Shown in pieces: positions 1 to 5,518 of a stretch of DNA of 18,774 bases; the stretch's first letter is position 1; each line of letters starts with the position of its first letter. The notes beneath the pieces are model-generated. The model was not told the origin of the DNA. It was given only the letters and a program-made list of their open reading frames with translations, and did no database searches. The position numbers and the translations under genes were made by a program. Source of the DNA: JBHELQ01 sp046262995 (GTDB lineage Bacteria; Actinomycetota; Thermoleophilia; Solirubrobacterales; Thermoleophilaceae); the NCBI GenBank assembly GCA_046262995.1, contig JBHELQ010000003.1, positions 1 through 18,774 of the forward strand, in the 5' to 3' direction.

Positions 1-1
1 G

Positions 2-859
2 CCCCTGCTCGCCGTCGACACCCCCTCGATGCTGTTCCGCGCCTTCTACGCGCTGCCGAGCTCGATCAAGGGGCCCGATGGAGCGCCGGTCAACGCGCTG
101 CTGGGCGCCACGAACCTGATCCTGCAGGAGGTTGAGCGGCACGACCCTCGGGCTGTCGTGCTCTGCTTCGGTCCCGACGCCGCCGACTACCGCGTCGAGC
201 TGTTCCCCGCGTATCACGGCGACCGCATCGACATGCCCGACGAGCTCGGCCCCCAGTTCGAGGACGCGGGCGGCTTCTTCGGGGCCTTCGGCTGGACGGT
301 CGCCGCCCACGACTCGCTCGAGGCGGACGACGTGCTCGGCACCTACGCGCGCCTCGAGGTCGAGGCCGGCGGCCGCGCGCTGCTCTTGACCGGCGACCGC
401 GACATGTTCCAGTGCGCGGACGAGGCGGTCACGGTGCTCTACGTGCGCACCGGGGTGAAGGGCGCAGAGGAGATCGGGCCGGCCCAGGTCGAGCGCCGCT
501 ACGGGATCCCGCCGGCGCTGGTGCCGGACTTCATCGCGCTTCGCGGCGACCCTTCGGACGGGATCCCGGGCGCGAAGGGCGTCGGCGAGAAGACGGCCGC
601 GGAGCTGCTCCGCCGCCACGGGTCGCTCGAAGCCACGCTCGAAGGCGCGCTGCGGGAGTCGCGGCCGGCCCTGCGCAGCTCCCTGCACGAAGGTCGCGAG
701 CAGCTGCTGGCGTTCAAGGACATCGCCACCTTGCGCGACGCCAAGGTGAAGCGCCCGAAGGACCGTCCGACGGACTGGGCGGGCGGCGCAGCGGCCGCTC
801 GCGAGCGCGGCATGAACCGCCTGGCCGAGCGGCTCGAGCGAGCGGCGGGCTCCGCGTAG
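2..859 (+). CDS. Stand-alone 5'-3' exonuclease (FEN/PolA N-terminal type), 5' end outside window
   Basis: Related to the 5' nuclease domain of DNA polymerase I, which removes 5' flaps and RNA primers in a metal-dependent reaction. The frame is open from base 2, so the ATG at 29 is internal. The residues before it (PLLAVDTPS) carry the first conserved Asp and lead into the typical FRAFYALP motif. Other metal-binding acidic residues sit in EADD (about residues 107-110, counting from base 2) and TGDRD (130-134). The helix-hairpin-helix/H3TH region lies at about 182-199, with the core GDPSDGIPGAKGVGEKTA. The protein stops after about 285 residues with no polymerase domain, so it is a stand-alone exonuclease, as in other actinobacteria. 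The stop is 9 bp from the end of the convergent gene at 869. The family call is firm; only the extreme N-terminus is missing. Confidence 0.9.
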   Translation, partial: PLLAVDTPSMLFRAFYALPSSIKGPDGAPVNALLGATNLILQEVERHDPRAVVLCFGPDAADYRVELFPAYHGDRIDMPDELGPQFEDAGGFFGAFGWTVAAHDSLEADDVLGTYARLEVEAGGRALLLTGDRDMFQCADEAVTVLYVRTGVKGAEEIGPAQVERRYGIPPALVPDFIALRGDPSDGIPGAKGVGEKTAAELLRRHGSLEATLEGALRESRPALRSSLHEGREQLLAFKDIATLRDAKVKRPKDRPTDWAGGAAAARERGMNRLAERLERAAGSA

Positions 860-868
860 CGCCCCGGG

Positions 869-1129
869 CTAGGTCTTGCGCTCGCCGCGCGGCCTGATCC
901 GGGCGGCGGCGCGCCAGCGCAGCTCGACGTCACGATAGGTCACGCCGGGCTCCACCTCGTCGGGCAGGTTCTTCCGCTCGCTTTGAGAGCTGGTCGGGCC
1001 GTCCGGCTCCGCCTGCGTTCGAACGTCGGTCCGCGGCCTGCTCTTGAAGCGCAGCCGCTTCGCCTTCACGCGGGCGCCGATCTCCACGTCCGGGCGTGCG
1101 CCGCGCTCGCTGTCGCGCTGGCCCGGCAC
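869..1129 (-). CDS. Small uncharacterised charged protein, last gene of a four-gene operon
   Basis: An 86-residue protein with a GTG start, which I do not recognise. It begins 12 bp after the stop of the gene at 1142-2263 on the same strand and has no clear ribosome binding site, so translational coupling is likely. It has no signal peptide or membrane segment. The N-terminal third is basic with alternating hydrophobic and charged residues (VEIGARVKAKRLRF, about 15-28), suggesting beta strands. The centre is polar, and the C-terminal part (LPDEVEPGVTYRDVELRWR, about 55-73) looks like another well-ordered strand region. It reads as a real protein rather than a shadow frame because it continues a tightly spaced operon and its composition is balanced. 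Function unknown. It could be an accessory partner of the two repeat proteins upstream. Confidence 0.6.
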   Translation of the reverse strand: MPGQRDSERGARPDVEIGARVKAKRLRFKSRPRTDVRTQAEPDGPTSSQSERKNLPDEVEPGVTYRDVELRWRAAARIRPRGERKT

Positions 1130-1141
1130 CGCGTGCGCCGG

Positions 1142-2263
1142 CTAGCCCGCCCCGCGGACGTCGCGCACCGTGATCCGGCCCTCGGCGCCGCTCCCCTCGA
1201 CCTCGTCGAGGTCCACGTCGAGCTCCTCCGCCGCCTTCAGGGCGGCCGGCGTGGCGTGGTGCTTCTCCGCGCGGCGTTGCCGCCGGCGCTCGCCGAGCTC
1301 CTTGACCTTGCGGGTCGCGGCGACGCCGAGGTCCTTGGCCTCGTCGGTCGCGGCGGAGCCGATCTCCTTGGCCACGGTCTTCGCGGCCTCCTTCGCGAGC
1401 ACTCCGCCGCCCACGTCGGGCAGCCCGCCGCCTCCACCCTGCTGCTGGCCGCCCTGGCCGCCTTGCCCGCCTCCGGCCACGCCACCGGCCGCCTGCCCGG
1501 CTGCCTCGCCGACCTGGCCCGCGGCCTGGCCGACACCGCCAACGGTCTGATCGAGGTTGCCCACGGCCTGACCGGCGCCCTGGCCGACGTCGCCAACGGC
1601 CTGGCCCGCGCCTTCGCCGACCTCGCCGACCGCCTGGCCGGCGCCCTTGCCGAGCTCGCCGGTCGCCTGGCCGGCACCCTTGCCGACGTCCTTGACGGCG
1701 CCCTGGGCCCCCTCGCCCACGTCTTCGACGGCCTCGCCGGCTTCGCCCAGCGTGTGGCCGGCTCCGGACCCGATGTCCTCGACGGCCTTGCCGAGGCTCT
1801 TGACCAGGTCGGGATTGCGGTCGATGGTGGTGAGCACGCGGTCAACGATCGCGGCCACGTGGTCGAGGCGCACCTTGAGCAGCGCCTGTGCCTCGACACC
1901 CTTCACGTCCACGCAGACCCGCCCCAGCTGGACCGCGACGCCGACGTTCAGCTTCACCAGGTCGAGCACCTGCGCCTTCAGCGCGATGTGCGCCTGCAGG
2001 TCGTCCAGCTCGAGGTGGATCGAGTCGACCTTGACGACCGGGACGTCGAGCAGGACGTCCGGGTCGTCGCCCGTCTCCTGGGGATCCGAGAGCGCGTAGC
2101 TCAGGTACTCCCGCTCGGCGACCGTCCGCTCCTCACCCACGTTCTGGGCGAAGCGGTACTTGTCGCCCTTCTGGGACGCACTGCGGCCGTTGGAGCGGCC
2201 GGAGCCTGAGCTCTTCGACCGGCTTCGTGACGACGAGGACTTGTTGCGTTGCCGTGTTGCCAT
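1142..2263 (-). CDS. Repeat protein with conserved N-terminal domain, 11-residue helical repeats and C-terminal E3-binding-like domain
   Basis: A 373-residue protein of unknown function. The ATG at 2263 follows GAGGAG at a good distance; that site overlaps the TGA of the preceding gene. Parts in order: a Ser/Arg/Lys-rich tail (1-33); a conserved domain (about 68-154) about 60% identical by eye, without gaps, to the same domain in the neighbour at 2276-2986; repeats of 11 and 7 residues such as VGEVGEGAGQA (156-262); a Gly/Gln linker (259-285); a charged helix (286-335); and a peripheral-subunit-binding-like domain (337-370) containing EELDVDLDEVEGSGAEGRIT. That last fold normally tethers E1 or E3 to the E2 core of 2-oxoacid dehydrogenases, but there is no lipoyl or catalytic E2 domain here. 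No membrane segment is visible. I infer a scaffold or surface-coating role. A link to gas-vesicle-associated proteins is possible but is not shown by this window. Confidence 0.85.
   Translation of the reverse strand: MATRQRNKSSSSRSRSKSSGSGRSNGRSASQKGDKYRFAQNVGEERTVAEREYLSYALSDPQETGDDPDVLLDVPVVKVDSIHLELDDLQAHIALKAQVLDLVKLNVGVAVQLGRVCVDVKGVEAQALLKVRLDHVAAIVDRVLTTIDRNPDLVKSLGKAVEDIGSGAGHTLGEAGEAVEDVGEGAQGAVKDVGKGAGQATGELGKGAGQAVGEVGEGAGQAVGDVGQGAGQAVGNLDQTVGGVGQAAGQVGEAAGQAAGGVAGGGQGGQGGQQQGGGGGLPDVGGGVLAKEAAKTVAKEIGSAATDEAKDLGVAATRKVKELGERRRQRRAEKHHATPAALKAAEELDVDLDEVEGSGAEGRITVRDVRGAG
1154..1255 (-). other. Peripheral-subunit-binding (E3-binding-like) domain at the C-terminus of the 1142-2263 protein
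   Basis: Residues 337-370 fit the PSBD pattern of 2-oxoacid dehydrogenase E2 chains: a first helix after a Thr-Pro (ATPAALKAAEEL), a VDL turn, the V-x-G-S-G loop, then GRIT and D-V. The second helix is cut short by the stop codon three residues after RDVR. Recognition is by eye; a profile search against the E3_binding family would settle it. Confidence 0.75.
1478..1798 (-). repeat. Tandem 33-bp (11-codon) and 21-bp (7-codon) repeats inside a coding region
   Basis: At protein level, 11-residue units follow one another: VEDVGEGAQGA, VKDVGKGAGQA, TGELGKGAGQA, VGEVGEGAGQA, VGDVGQGAGQA. They are flanked by 7-residue units such as LGEAGEA, VGGVGQA and AGQVGEA. Eleven residues are about three helical turns and seven about two, so both lengths keep one face of a helix hydrophobic. 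The pattern recalls LEA group 3 and other amphipathic 11-mer proteins. Confidence 0.85.
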
Positions 2264-2270
2264 TTGCGTA

Positions 2271-2278
2271 TCTCCTCA
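2271..2278 (-). promoter_or_regulatory. Ribosome binding site overlapping the preceding stop codon
   Basis: On the minus strand TGAGGAGA contains both the TGA stop of the gene at 2276-2986 and the GAGGAG ribosome binding site of the gene starting at 2263. This arrangement supports translational coupling of the two paralogues and fixes the ATG start. Confidence 0.7.
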
Positions 2279-2986
2279 CTGCCCGCCGCCGGCGAGCTTG
2301 CCGGTCGCCTGCTGGGCTCCCTGTCCGACGCCCTGAGCCGCCTGACCGGCTCCCTGTCCGAGCTGGCCGACTCCCTGGCTCGCTCCCTGGCCGACCTCGC
2401 CGACCGCCTGCCCGGCGCCCTGACCGACGTCCTGGACGGCGCCCTGTGCGCCCTGGCCGACGTCCTCCACCGCCTCGCCGCTCTCGGAGAGCAGCTGGCC
2501 GGTGCCCCCGCCGACGTTCTCCACCGCCTGACCGATGCTCTCGAGCAGTTCCGGGTTGCGGTCGAGCGTCGTCAGCACGCGCTCGAGGATCGCCGTCACA
2601 TTGTCGAGCCGGGCCTTCAGCAGCGCCTGCGCCTCCACGCCCTCGATCTTCAGCTCGACCTTGCCCAGATGCACGTCGGCGCCGACGCTCAGCTGCACCA
2701 TCTGGCGCACCTCGGCGCTGACCGCCACCTGCGCGCGCAGGTCATCGACCTCGATGTCGATCTCGTCGACCTTGACGACCGGAACGTCCACCAGCACGTC
2801 CGGGCCCTCGGGAATCTGCTTTGGGTCGACGATCGAGTAGTCCTCGAACTCCGGCTGCTTGGAGCGGGACTTGCCGGACGAGCCGAGTCCGTTGCTGCTG
2901 CTCGAGCGCGACTTGCCACGAGAGCGGTTCGAGCCGCCCTTCGAGCGTTTGCCGTTCGAGCTCGAGCCGGATCCTTGCTTGGGCAT
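2276..2986 (-). CDS. Shorter paralogue: conserved domain plus 11-residue helical repeats
   Basis: A 236-residue protein of unknown function. The ATG at 2986 is preceded by GGGAGGT, a strong ribosome binding site. It has the same build as its downstream neighbour: a Ser/Gly/Lys/Arg-rich tail (1-44), the conserved domain (about 62-148, containing GVEAQALLK and RVLTTLDRNPELL), then 11-residue repeats (about 150-230) such as VEDVGQGAQGA and VQDVGQGAGQA. It stops there, without the linker or E3-binding domain of the neighbour. No signal peptide or membrane segment is seen. The pair probably arose by tandem duplication, and the two products may associate through the shared domain. The conserved domain has alternating hydrophobic positions, suggesting beta strands followed by a long helix. 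Confidence 0.85.
   Translation of the reverse strand: MPKQGSGSSSNGKRSKGGSNRSRGKSRSSSSNGLGSSGKSRSKQPEFEDYSIVDPKQIPEGPDVLVDVPVVKVDEIDIEVDDLRAQVAVSAEVRQMVQLSVGADVHLGKVELKIEGVEAQALLKARLDNVTAILERVLTTLDRNPELLESIGQAVENVGGGTGQLLSESGEAVEDVGQGAQGAVQDVGQGAGQAVGEVGQGASQGVGQLGQGAGQAAQGVGQGAQQATGKLAGGGQ
2297..2539 (-). repeat. Tandem 33-bp (11-codon) repeats inside a coding region
   Basis: Five consecutive 11-residue units, VEDVGQGAQGA, VQDVGQGAGQA, VGEVGQGASQG, VGQLGQGAGQA and AQGVGQGAQQA, preceded by less regular copies. They match the repeats of the paralogue downstream, and the first units align with it without gaps, so the repeats predate the duplication. Later units differ and may have been shuffled since. 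Confidence 0.85.
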
Positions 2987-3017
2987 GTTGACCTCCCTCA
3001 GCGCCGGGGATGCGCGC

Positions 3018-3464
3018 CTATTCCTTGATCTCCTCTCGCACCTTGCGCACCTCGGCGGTCAGCTCACCGACCTTGTAGCCGGTCTTGCCGATCGCCTGGG
3101 CCGTCTTGCCGAGCAGCTTGACCGTCGAGGGCTTCCTGCCCAGGCCGGGCAGGGCGCCGCCAGAGCCCTTGCGGCTCATCAGGACAGCGCCCCCCGCCAG
3201 GCCGGCGAGCGCCGCACCGCCCGCGACCAGCGGGCTCTTTGCCTTGTCGGCGGCGGTCGAAAGGGCGCCGGCGCCGGTGGTCCCGGCCTTGCCGGCGGCC
3301 TTCTTTGCGCGCGCGGCGGGAGCCCTGCCGTTGGCTGACGCGCGGCCGGCGCTGCGTCCGCGGCTCTTCGTGCTCGCGCGGGAGCCGTTGCTGCGGCGGC
3401 TTCCCTGGGAGCGCGCGTTGCCCGAACGCTGCGAGCTCGCGCGTGAAGACTTGGTCTGGGCCAT
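3018..3464 (-). CDS. Polycationic-tailed protein with one hydrophobic segment, first gene of the operon
   Basis: A 148-residue protein that I do not recognise. The ATG at 3464 follows GGAGAGGAGG, a very strong ribosome binding site. Residues 1-60 are mostly Ser, Arg, Lys, Ala and Gly, resembling histone H1-like bacterial tails. Residues 78-97 are hydrophobic and Gly/Ala-rich, with one possible membrane span. The C-terminal 35 residues form a charged amphipathic helix (GELTAEVRKVREEIKE at the end). The next gene begins 31 bp further on. All three large proteins of this operon share the basic Ser-rich start, so they may bind the same polyanionic target (nucleic acid, phospholipid or cell-wall polymer). 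That is inference. A membrane anchor for the two repeat proteins is an attractive idea but is not demonstrated. Confidence 0.8.
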   Translation of the reverse strand: MAQTKSSRASSQRSGNARSQGSRRSNGSRASTKSRGRSAGRASANGRAPAARAKKAAGKAGTTGAGALSTAADKAKSPLVAGGAALAGLAGGAVLMSRKGSGGALPGLGRKPSTVKLLGKTAQAIGKTGYKVGELTAEVRKVREEIKE

Positions 3465-3506
3465 TTCTGGCCTCCTCTCCTCCGGAATCCTTCCCTTCCC
3501 TCTGCA

Positions 3507-3537
3507 GCGTCCTACCCAGTCGGGCGCGTCCTATCCA
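3507..3537. repeat. 12-bp direct repeat in the divergent intergenic region
   Basis: GCGTCCTACCCA (3507-3518) and GCGTCCTATCCA (3526-3537) differ at one base and start 19 bp apart, about two helical turns. They lie upstream of the operon starting at 3464 and upstream of the -35-like element for the gene at 3604. This placement suits an operator or tandem binding site. No known regulator could be named. Confidence 0.45.
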
Positions 3538-3546
3538 CCTTTCCGG

Positions 3547-3576
3547 TTGACCGCGCCGCCCCGGTGGGGCTACGGT
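3547..3576 (+). promoter_or_regulatory. Sigma-70-type promoter candidate for the SnoaL-like gene
   Basis: TTGACC (3547-3552) and TACGGT (3571-3576) are separated by 18 bp, close to TTGACA/TANNNT. Transcription would begin near 3583, leaving a short leader that contains AGGAGGAG ahead of the ATG at 3604. Confidence 0.5.
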
Positions 3577-3603
3577 GGCTCGACCAGCCAGGAGGAGATT
3601 CCG

Positions 3604-4110
3604 ATGCCGGATGCCGTCACCGAGACCCGCTCACCCGTCGAGCTCGCGCACGAGGTGTTCGAGAACGTGCTGAACCGCCGCGACGCCGATGCCCTCGTGC
3701 CGTATTGGGCCGAGGACGTCGTCGAGGACTTTCCAACCGGAACGCTGCGCGGCCGCCAGCAGGTGCGGGACTACTTCGCGGAGACCTTCCGGGCGATCCC
3801 CGACTTTCACATCGAGGCCGAGCGGATCGCGGGTGACGACGAGACCGTGTTCGTCAAGTGGCGCATGACCGGCACCTTCTCGGGCGGTCAATGGGCGGGG
3901 ATCGAGCCCACGGGGACGCCCATCGAGCTGCGCGGGATGGATTGCTTCACGATCCGCGACGGGCTGGTCGTGCACAACCACGTGATCTGGGACGGCGCGT
4001 CGTTCGCGCGACAGCTCGGCATGCTGCCGGCCGAAGGCTCGGTCGGCGACCGCGCGATGCTCGCCGCCTTCAACGCGCGCACGCGGCTGCGGAAGCGCTT
4101 CCGCGGCTGA
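3604..4110 (+). CDS. SnoaL-like / ester cyclase family protein (NTF2 fold)
   Basis: A 168-residue protein with the small cone-shaped alpha+beta fold shared by SnoaL polyketide cyclases, limonene epoxide hydrolases and nuclear transport factor 2. The ATG at 3604 is chosen because AGGAGGAG lies about 6 bp upstream; a longer frame upstream is only an open shadow. Family features are an N-terminal helix with VFENVLNRRDADAL, then YWAEDVVEDF, the GRQQVRDYFAETFRAIPDF segment, and a C-terminal strand pair containing GMDCFTIRDGLVV. The middle (WAGIEPTGTPIELRGMD) is typical of proteins annotated as ester cyclases. The substrate cannot be predicted from sequence, and many such proteins are uncharacterised. 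It is cytoplasmic, with no signal peptide. It is divergent from the repeat-protein operon and may share its control region. Confidence 0.85.
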   Translation: MPDAVTETRSPVELAHEVFENVLNRRDADALVPYWAEDVVEDFPTGTLRGRQQVRDYFAETFRAIPDFHIEAERIAGDDETVFVKWRMTGTFSGGQWAGIEPTGTPIELRGMDCFTIRDGLVVHNHVIWDGASFARQLGMLPAEGSVGDRAMLAAFNARTRLRKRFRG

Positions 4111-4156
4111 GCCACCCGCCGTTTATGCCGCGATACAGGTGGGTAGGGCTCGCAGC

Positions 4157-4741
4157 GTGAGGAGGGCAGGGATCGGCGCGCTCGTGCTGTGCCTGGCGGC
4201 TTCCCCCGCCGTCGGACTGACCGGCTGCAAGAAAAAGAAGAAGGCGCAGGTTGATCCGGTCGCGACGGCGCTGAAGGTGCCCGGGGTTCGCAACGTGGTG
4301 ATCCCCAAGCAGCGCAACTCGCTGACGATCGTCGTGCCTCCCTGCTCCGAGGCGGCGGTGACCCAGCCCGGTGCCGGGAAGGCTCCGCCGGGCTCCAACA
4401 CCATCGTCGTCCCCAAGGGCGCGCTGACCCAGATGGTCGCCGTGCCGCCGTGCAAGTCCGCCAGCAAGCCGCCGACGGCCAACACCGTGCTGGTGGCGCC
4501 GGGCGGCGCGACTCCGGGGCAGCAGAGCTCCAGCCAGCAGAAGCAGAGCCAGCTCGTGCTGCCGAACAACAGCAGCGTCACGACGGTGATCGTGCCGCCC
4601 TGCACCTCCGGCTCGAGCTCGGGCAGCAGCGGCTCCGGTGGCTCGACGCAATCCGGAGGCGCCCTCGCGGCGCCCGGCAACAAGAAGACGGTGACGGCGC
4701 CGCCCTGCACCGTCCCCAAGGCGTCCAGCAGCAGCGGCTAG
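4157..4741 (+). CDS. Putative lipoprotein with four Pro-Pro-Cys repeat units
   Basis: I do not recognise this family. With the GTG start at 4157 the protein is 194 residues. A GTG at 4139 is in frame but has no ribosome binding site, whereas GTAGGG precedes 4157. The N-terminus has two Arg, a hydrophobic core and a lipobox LTGC ending at Cys24, followed by five lysines, so it is probably a lipid-anchored exported protein. The rest holds four units of strand, turn and strand ending in PPC, for example SLTIVVPPC and VTTVIVPPC, with Cys at about 63, 99, 149 and 184. Ser/Gly/Gln-rich linkers separate them. Even spacing and one Cys per unit suggest disulfide bonding or metal binding outside the membrane. 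A paralogue lies two genes downstream. A Pro/Cys cell-surface structural role is only a guess. Confidence 0.75.
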   Translation: MRRAGIGALVLCLAASPAVGLTGCKKKKKAQVDPVATALKVPGVRNVVIPKQRNSLTIVVPPCSEAAVTQPGAGKAPPGSNTIVVPKGALTQMVAVPPCKSASKPPTANTVLVAPGGATPGQQSSSQQKQSQLVLPNNSSVTTVIVPPCTSGSSSGSSGSGGSTQSGGALAAPGNKKTVTAPPCTVPKASSSSG

Positions 4742-4760
4742 CGCGAACGGGGCTCGTTCC

Positions 4761-4928
4761 GTGCCGTGGGACGACGATGAGGACTGGGTAGGCGAGCCGC
4801 CCGAGGGCCGCTACAGCGCCGACAGGGCGCGGCCCGACTTCTGGAAGCTCCAGCGGGCGCCCGAGGTCATCGCCGGAGTAGTGCTGCTGGCGCTCGTCGT
4901 CGCCGTGCTCGTCCTGGTGCTGCGCTGA
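4761..4928 (+). CDS. 55-residue single-span membrane protein between the two Pro-Pro-Cys paralogues
   Basis: A short gene starting at GTG (4761), 19 bp after the previous stop and ending 2 bp before the next ATG. The protein has an acidic, tryptophan-containing head (PWDDDEDWVGEPPEGRY), a basic/aromatic middle (about 18-35), and a C-terminal hydrophobic helix (about 36-54) ending LVLR. This predicts a membrane protein with its N-terminal part in the cytoplasm, though topology is not certain. The ribosome binding site is weak (GGGG). Support comes from its close fit between two related genes on the same strand and its sensible charge distribution. It may act as a membrane partner for the flanking exported proteins. 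Nothing in the sequence identifies a known family. Confidence 0.65.
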   Translation: MPWDDDEDWVGEPPEGRYSADRARPDFWKLQRAPEVIAGVVLLALVVAVLVLVLR

Positions 4929-4930
4929 CC

Positions 4931-5443
4931 ATGGCCGATTCGCGCGTGCCATGGATCGTCGCCGGCGCGCTGGTCCTTGTGCTCGGGCTCGGAGCGGTCC
5001 TGGCCGGCGGCAAGAAGAAGAGCAGCAAGCCGAAGGGGGCGCCGCCGGGAACCCGGGCCGTGATAGTCCCGGCGGGCAGCAGGCCGCTCACGCTCGTCGT
5101 GCCGCCGTGCGGCACGGGCCGGAGGATCGCCCCCGCCGGCGCTCAACGACAGCTCCACACCCAGGGCGCCGCGGTCTTCCAGCTGCCGCCGCGCCGCACG
5201 GTGCGCACCGTGCAGGTCGCGCCCTGCGGCTCGACCGCGGGCGCTCCCCCGGCGGCCGCCTTCGTGCTCCAGGGCAAGAAGGAGGGCGGCAAAGCGGGCG
5301 CCCCGTTGCAGCTCGTCGTGCCGAATGGGAGCACTGCCAGGACGCTCGTGGTCCCGGCCTGCGCGGGCACGAGCAAGAAGGGCGCGAGCGTGCTTCCCCC
5401 GCCCGCCGGCGGCTCGTCCGCCGCGCTGGCACCGCCCTGCTGA
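4931..5443 (+). CDS. Membrane-anchored or exported protein with Pro-Pro-Cys repeat units
   Basis: A 170-residue paralogue of the protein at 4157-4741. The ATG is 2 bp after the stop of the small membrane gene, so translational coupling is likely; no strong ribosome binding site is visible. A hydrophobic segment at about 8-26 is followed by a lysine-rich stretch (GGKKKSSKPK), as in its paralogue, but there is no lipobox cysteine, so it is a signal anchor or a cleaved signal peptide. The same strand-turn-strand unit recurs, with endings VVPPC (Cys60), VAPC (Cys99), VPAC (Cys144) and a final APPC (Cys170) as the last residue. Four cysteines in equivalent places suggest that both proteins use them the same way. 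Function unknown. Confidence 0.75.
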   Translation: MADSRVPWIVAGALVLVLGLGAVLAGGKKKSSKPKGAPPGTRAVIVPAGSRPLTLVVPPCGTGRRIAPAGAQRQLHTQGAAVFQLPPRRTVRTVQVAPCGSTAGAPPAAAFVLQGKKEGGKAGAPLQLVVPNGSTARTLVVPACAGTSKKGASVLPPPAGGSSAALAPPC

Positions 5444-5475
5444 GACGCCCTTCCGAGCACGTCCGGGGGGCGGCA

Positions 5476-5481
5476 TAGATT
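5476..5481 (+). promoter_or_regulatory. Possible -10 element upstream of the membrane protein gene
   Basis: TAGATT fits the actinobacterial TANNNT pattern and lies 37 bp before the ATG at 5519, in the 75-bp gap after the Pro-Pro-Cys unit. No convincing -35 is seen at 17-18 bp, so the call is weak. The alternative is read-through from the genes upstream. Confidence 0.3.
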
Positions 5482-5518
5482 CATCCGGGAGTCCACGAGC
5501 CCTGGAGGCCGAGAACAG

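Noticed and set aside
983..3028. Long plus-strand open frames (408 and 259 residues) opposite the repeat-protein genes
   Set aside because: They are antisense to well-supported genes with strong ribosome binding sites. Their leucine/alanine/arginine-rich repeats simply mirror the 33-bp repeats, and GC-rich codon bias keeps the opposite frame open.
869..3464. Gas vesicle gene cluster
   Set aside because: The proteins' style is compatible with gas-vesicle-associated genes, but no gvpA, gvpF/L, gvpK or gvpN-like protein is encoded here, so the label would be unsupported.
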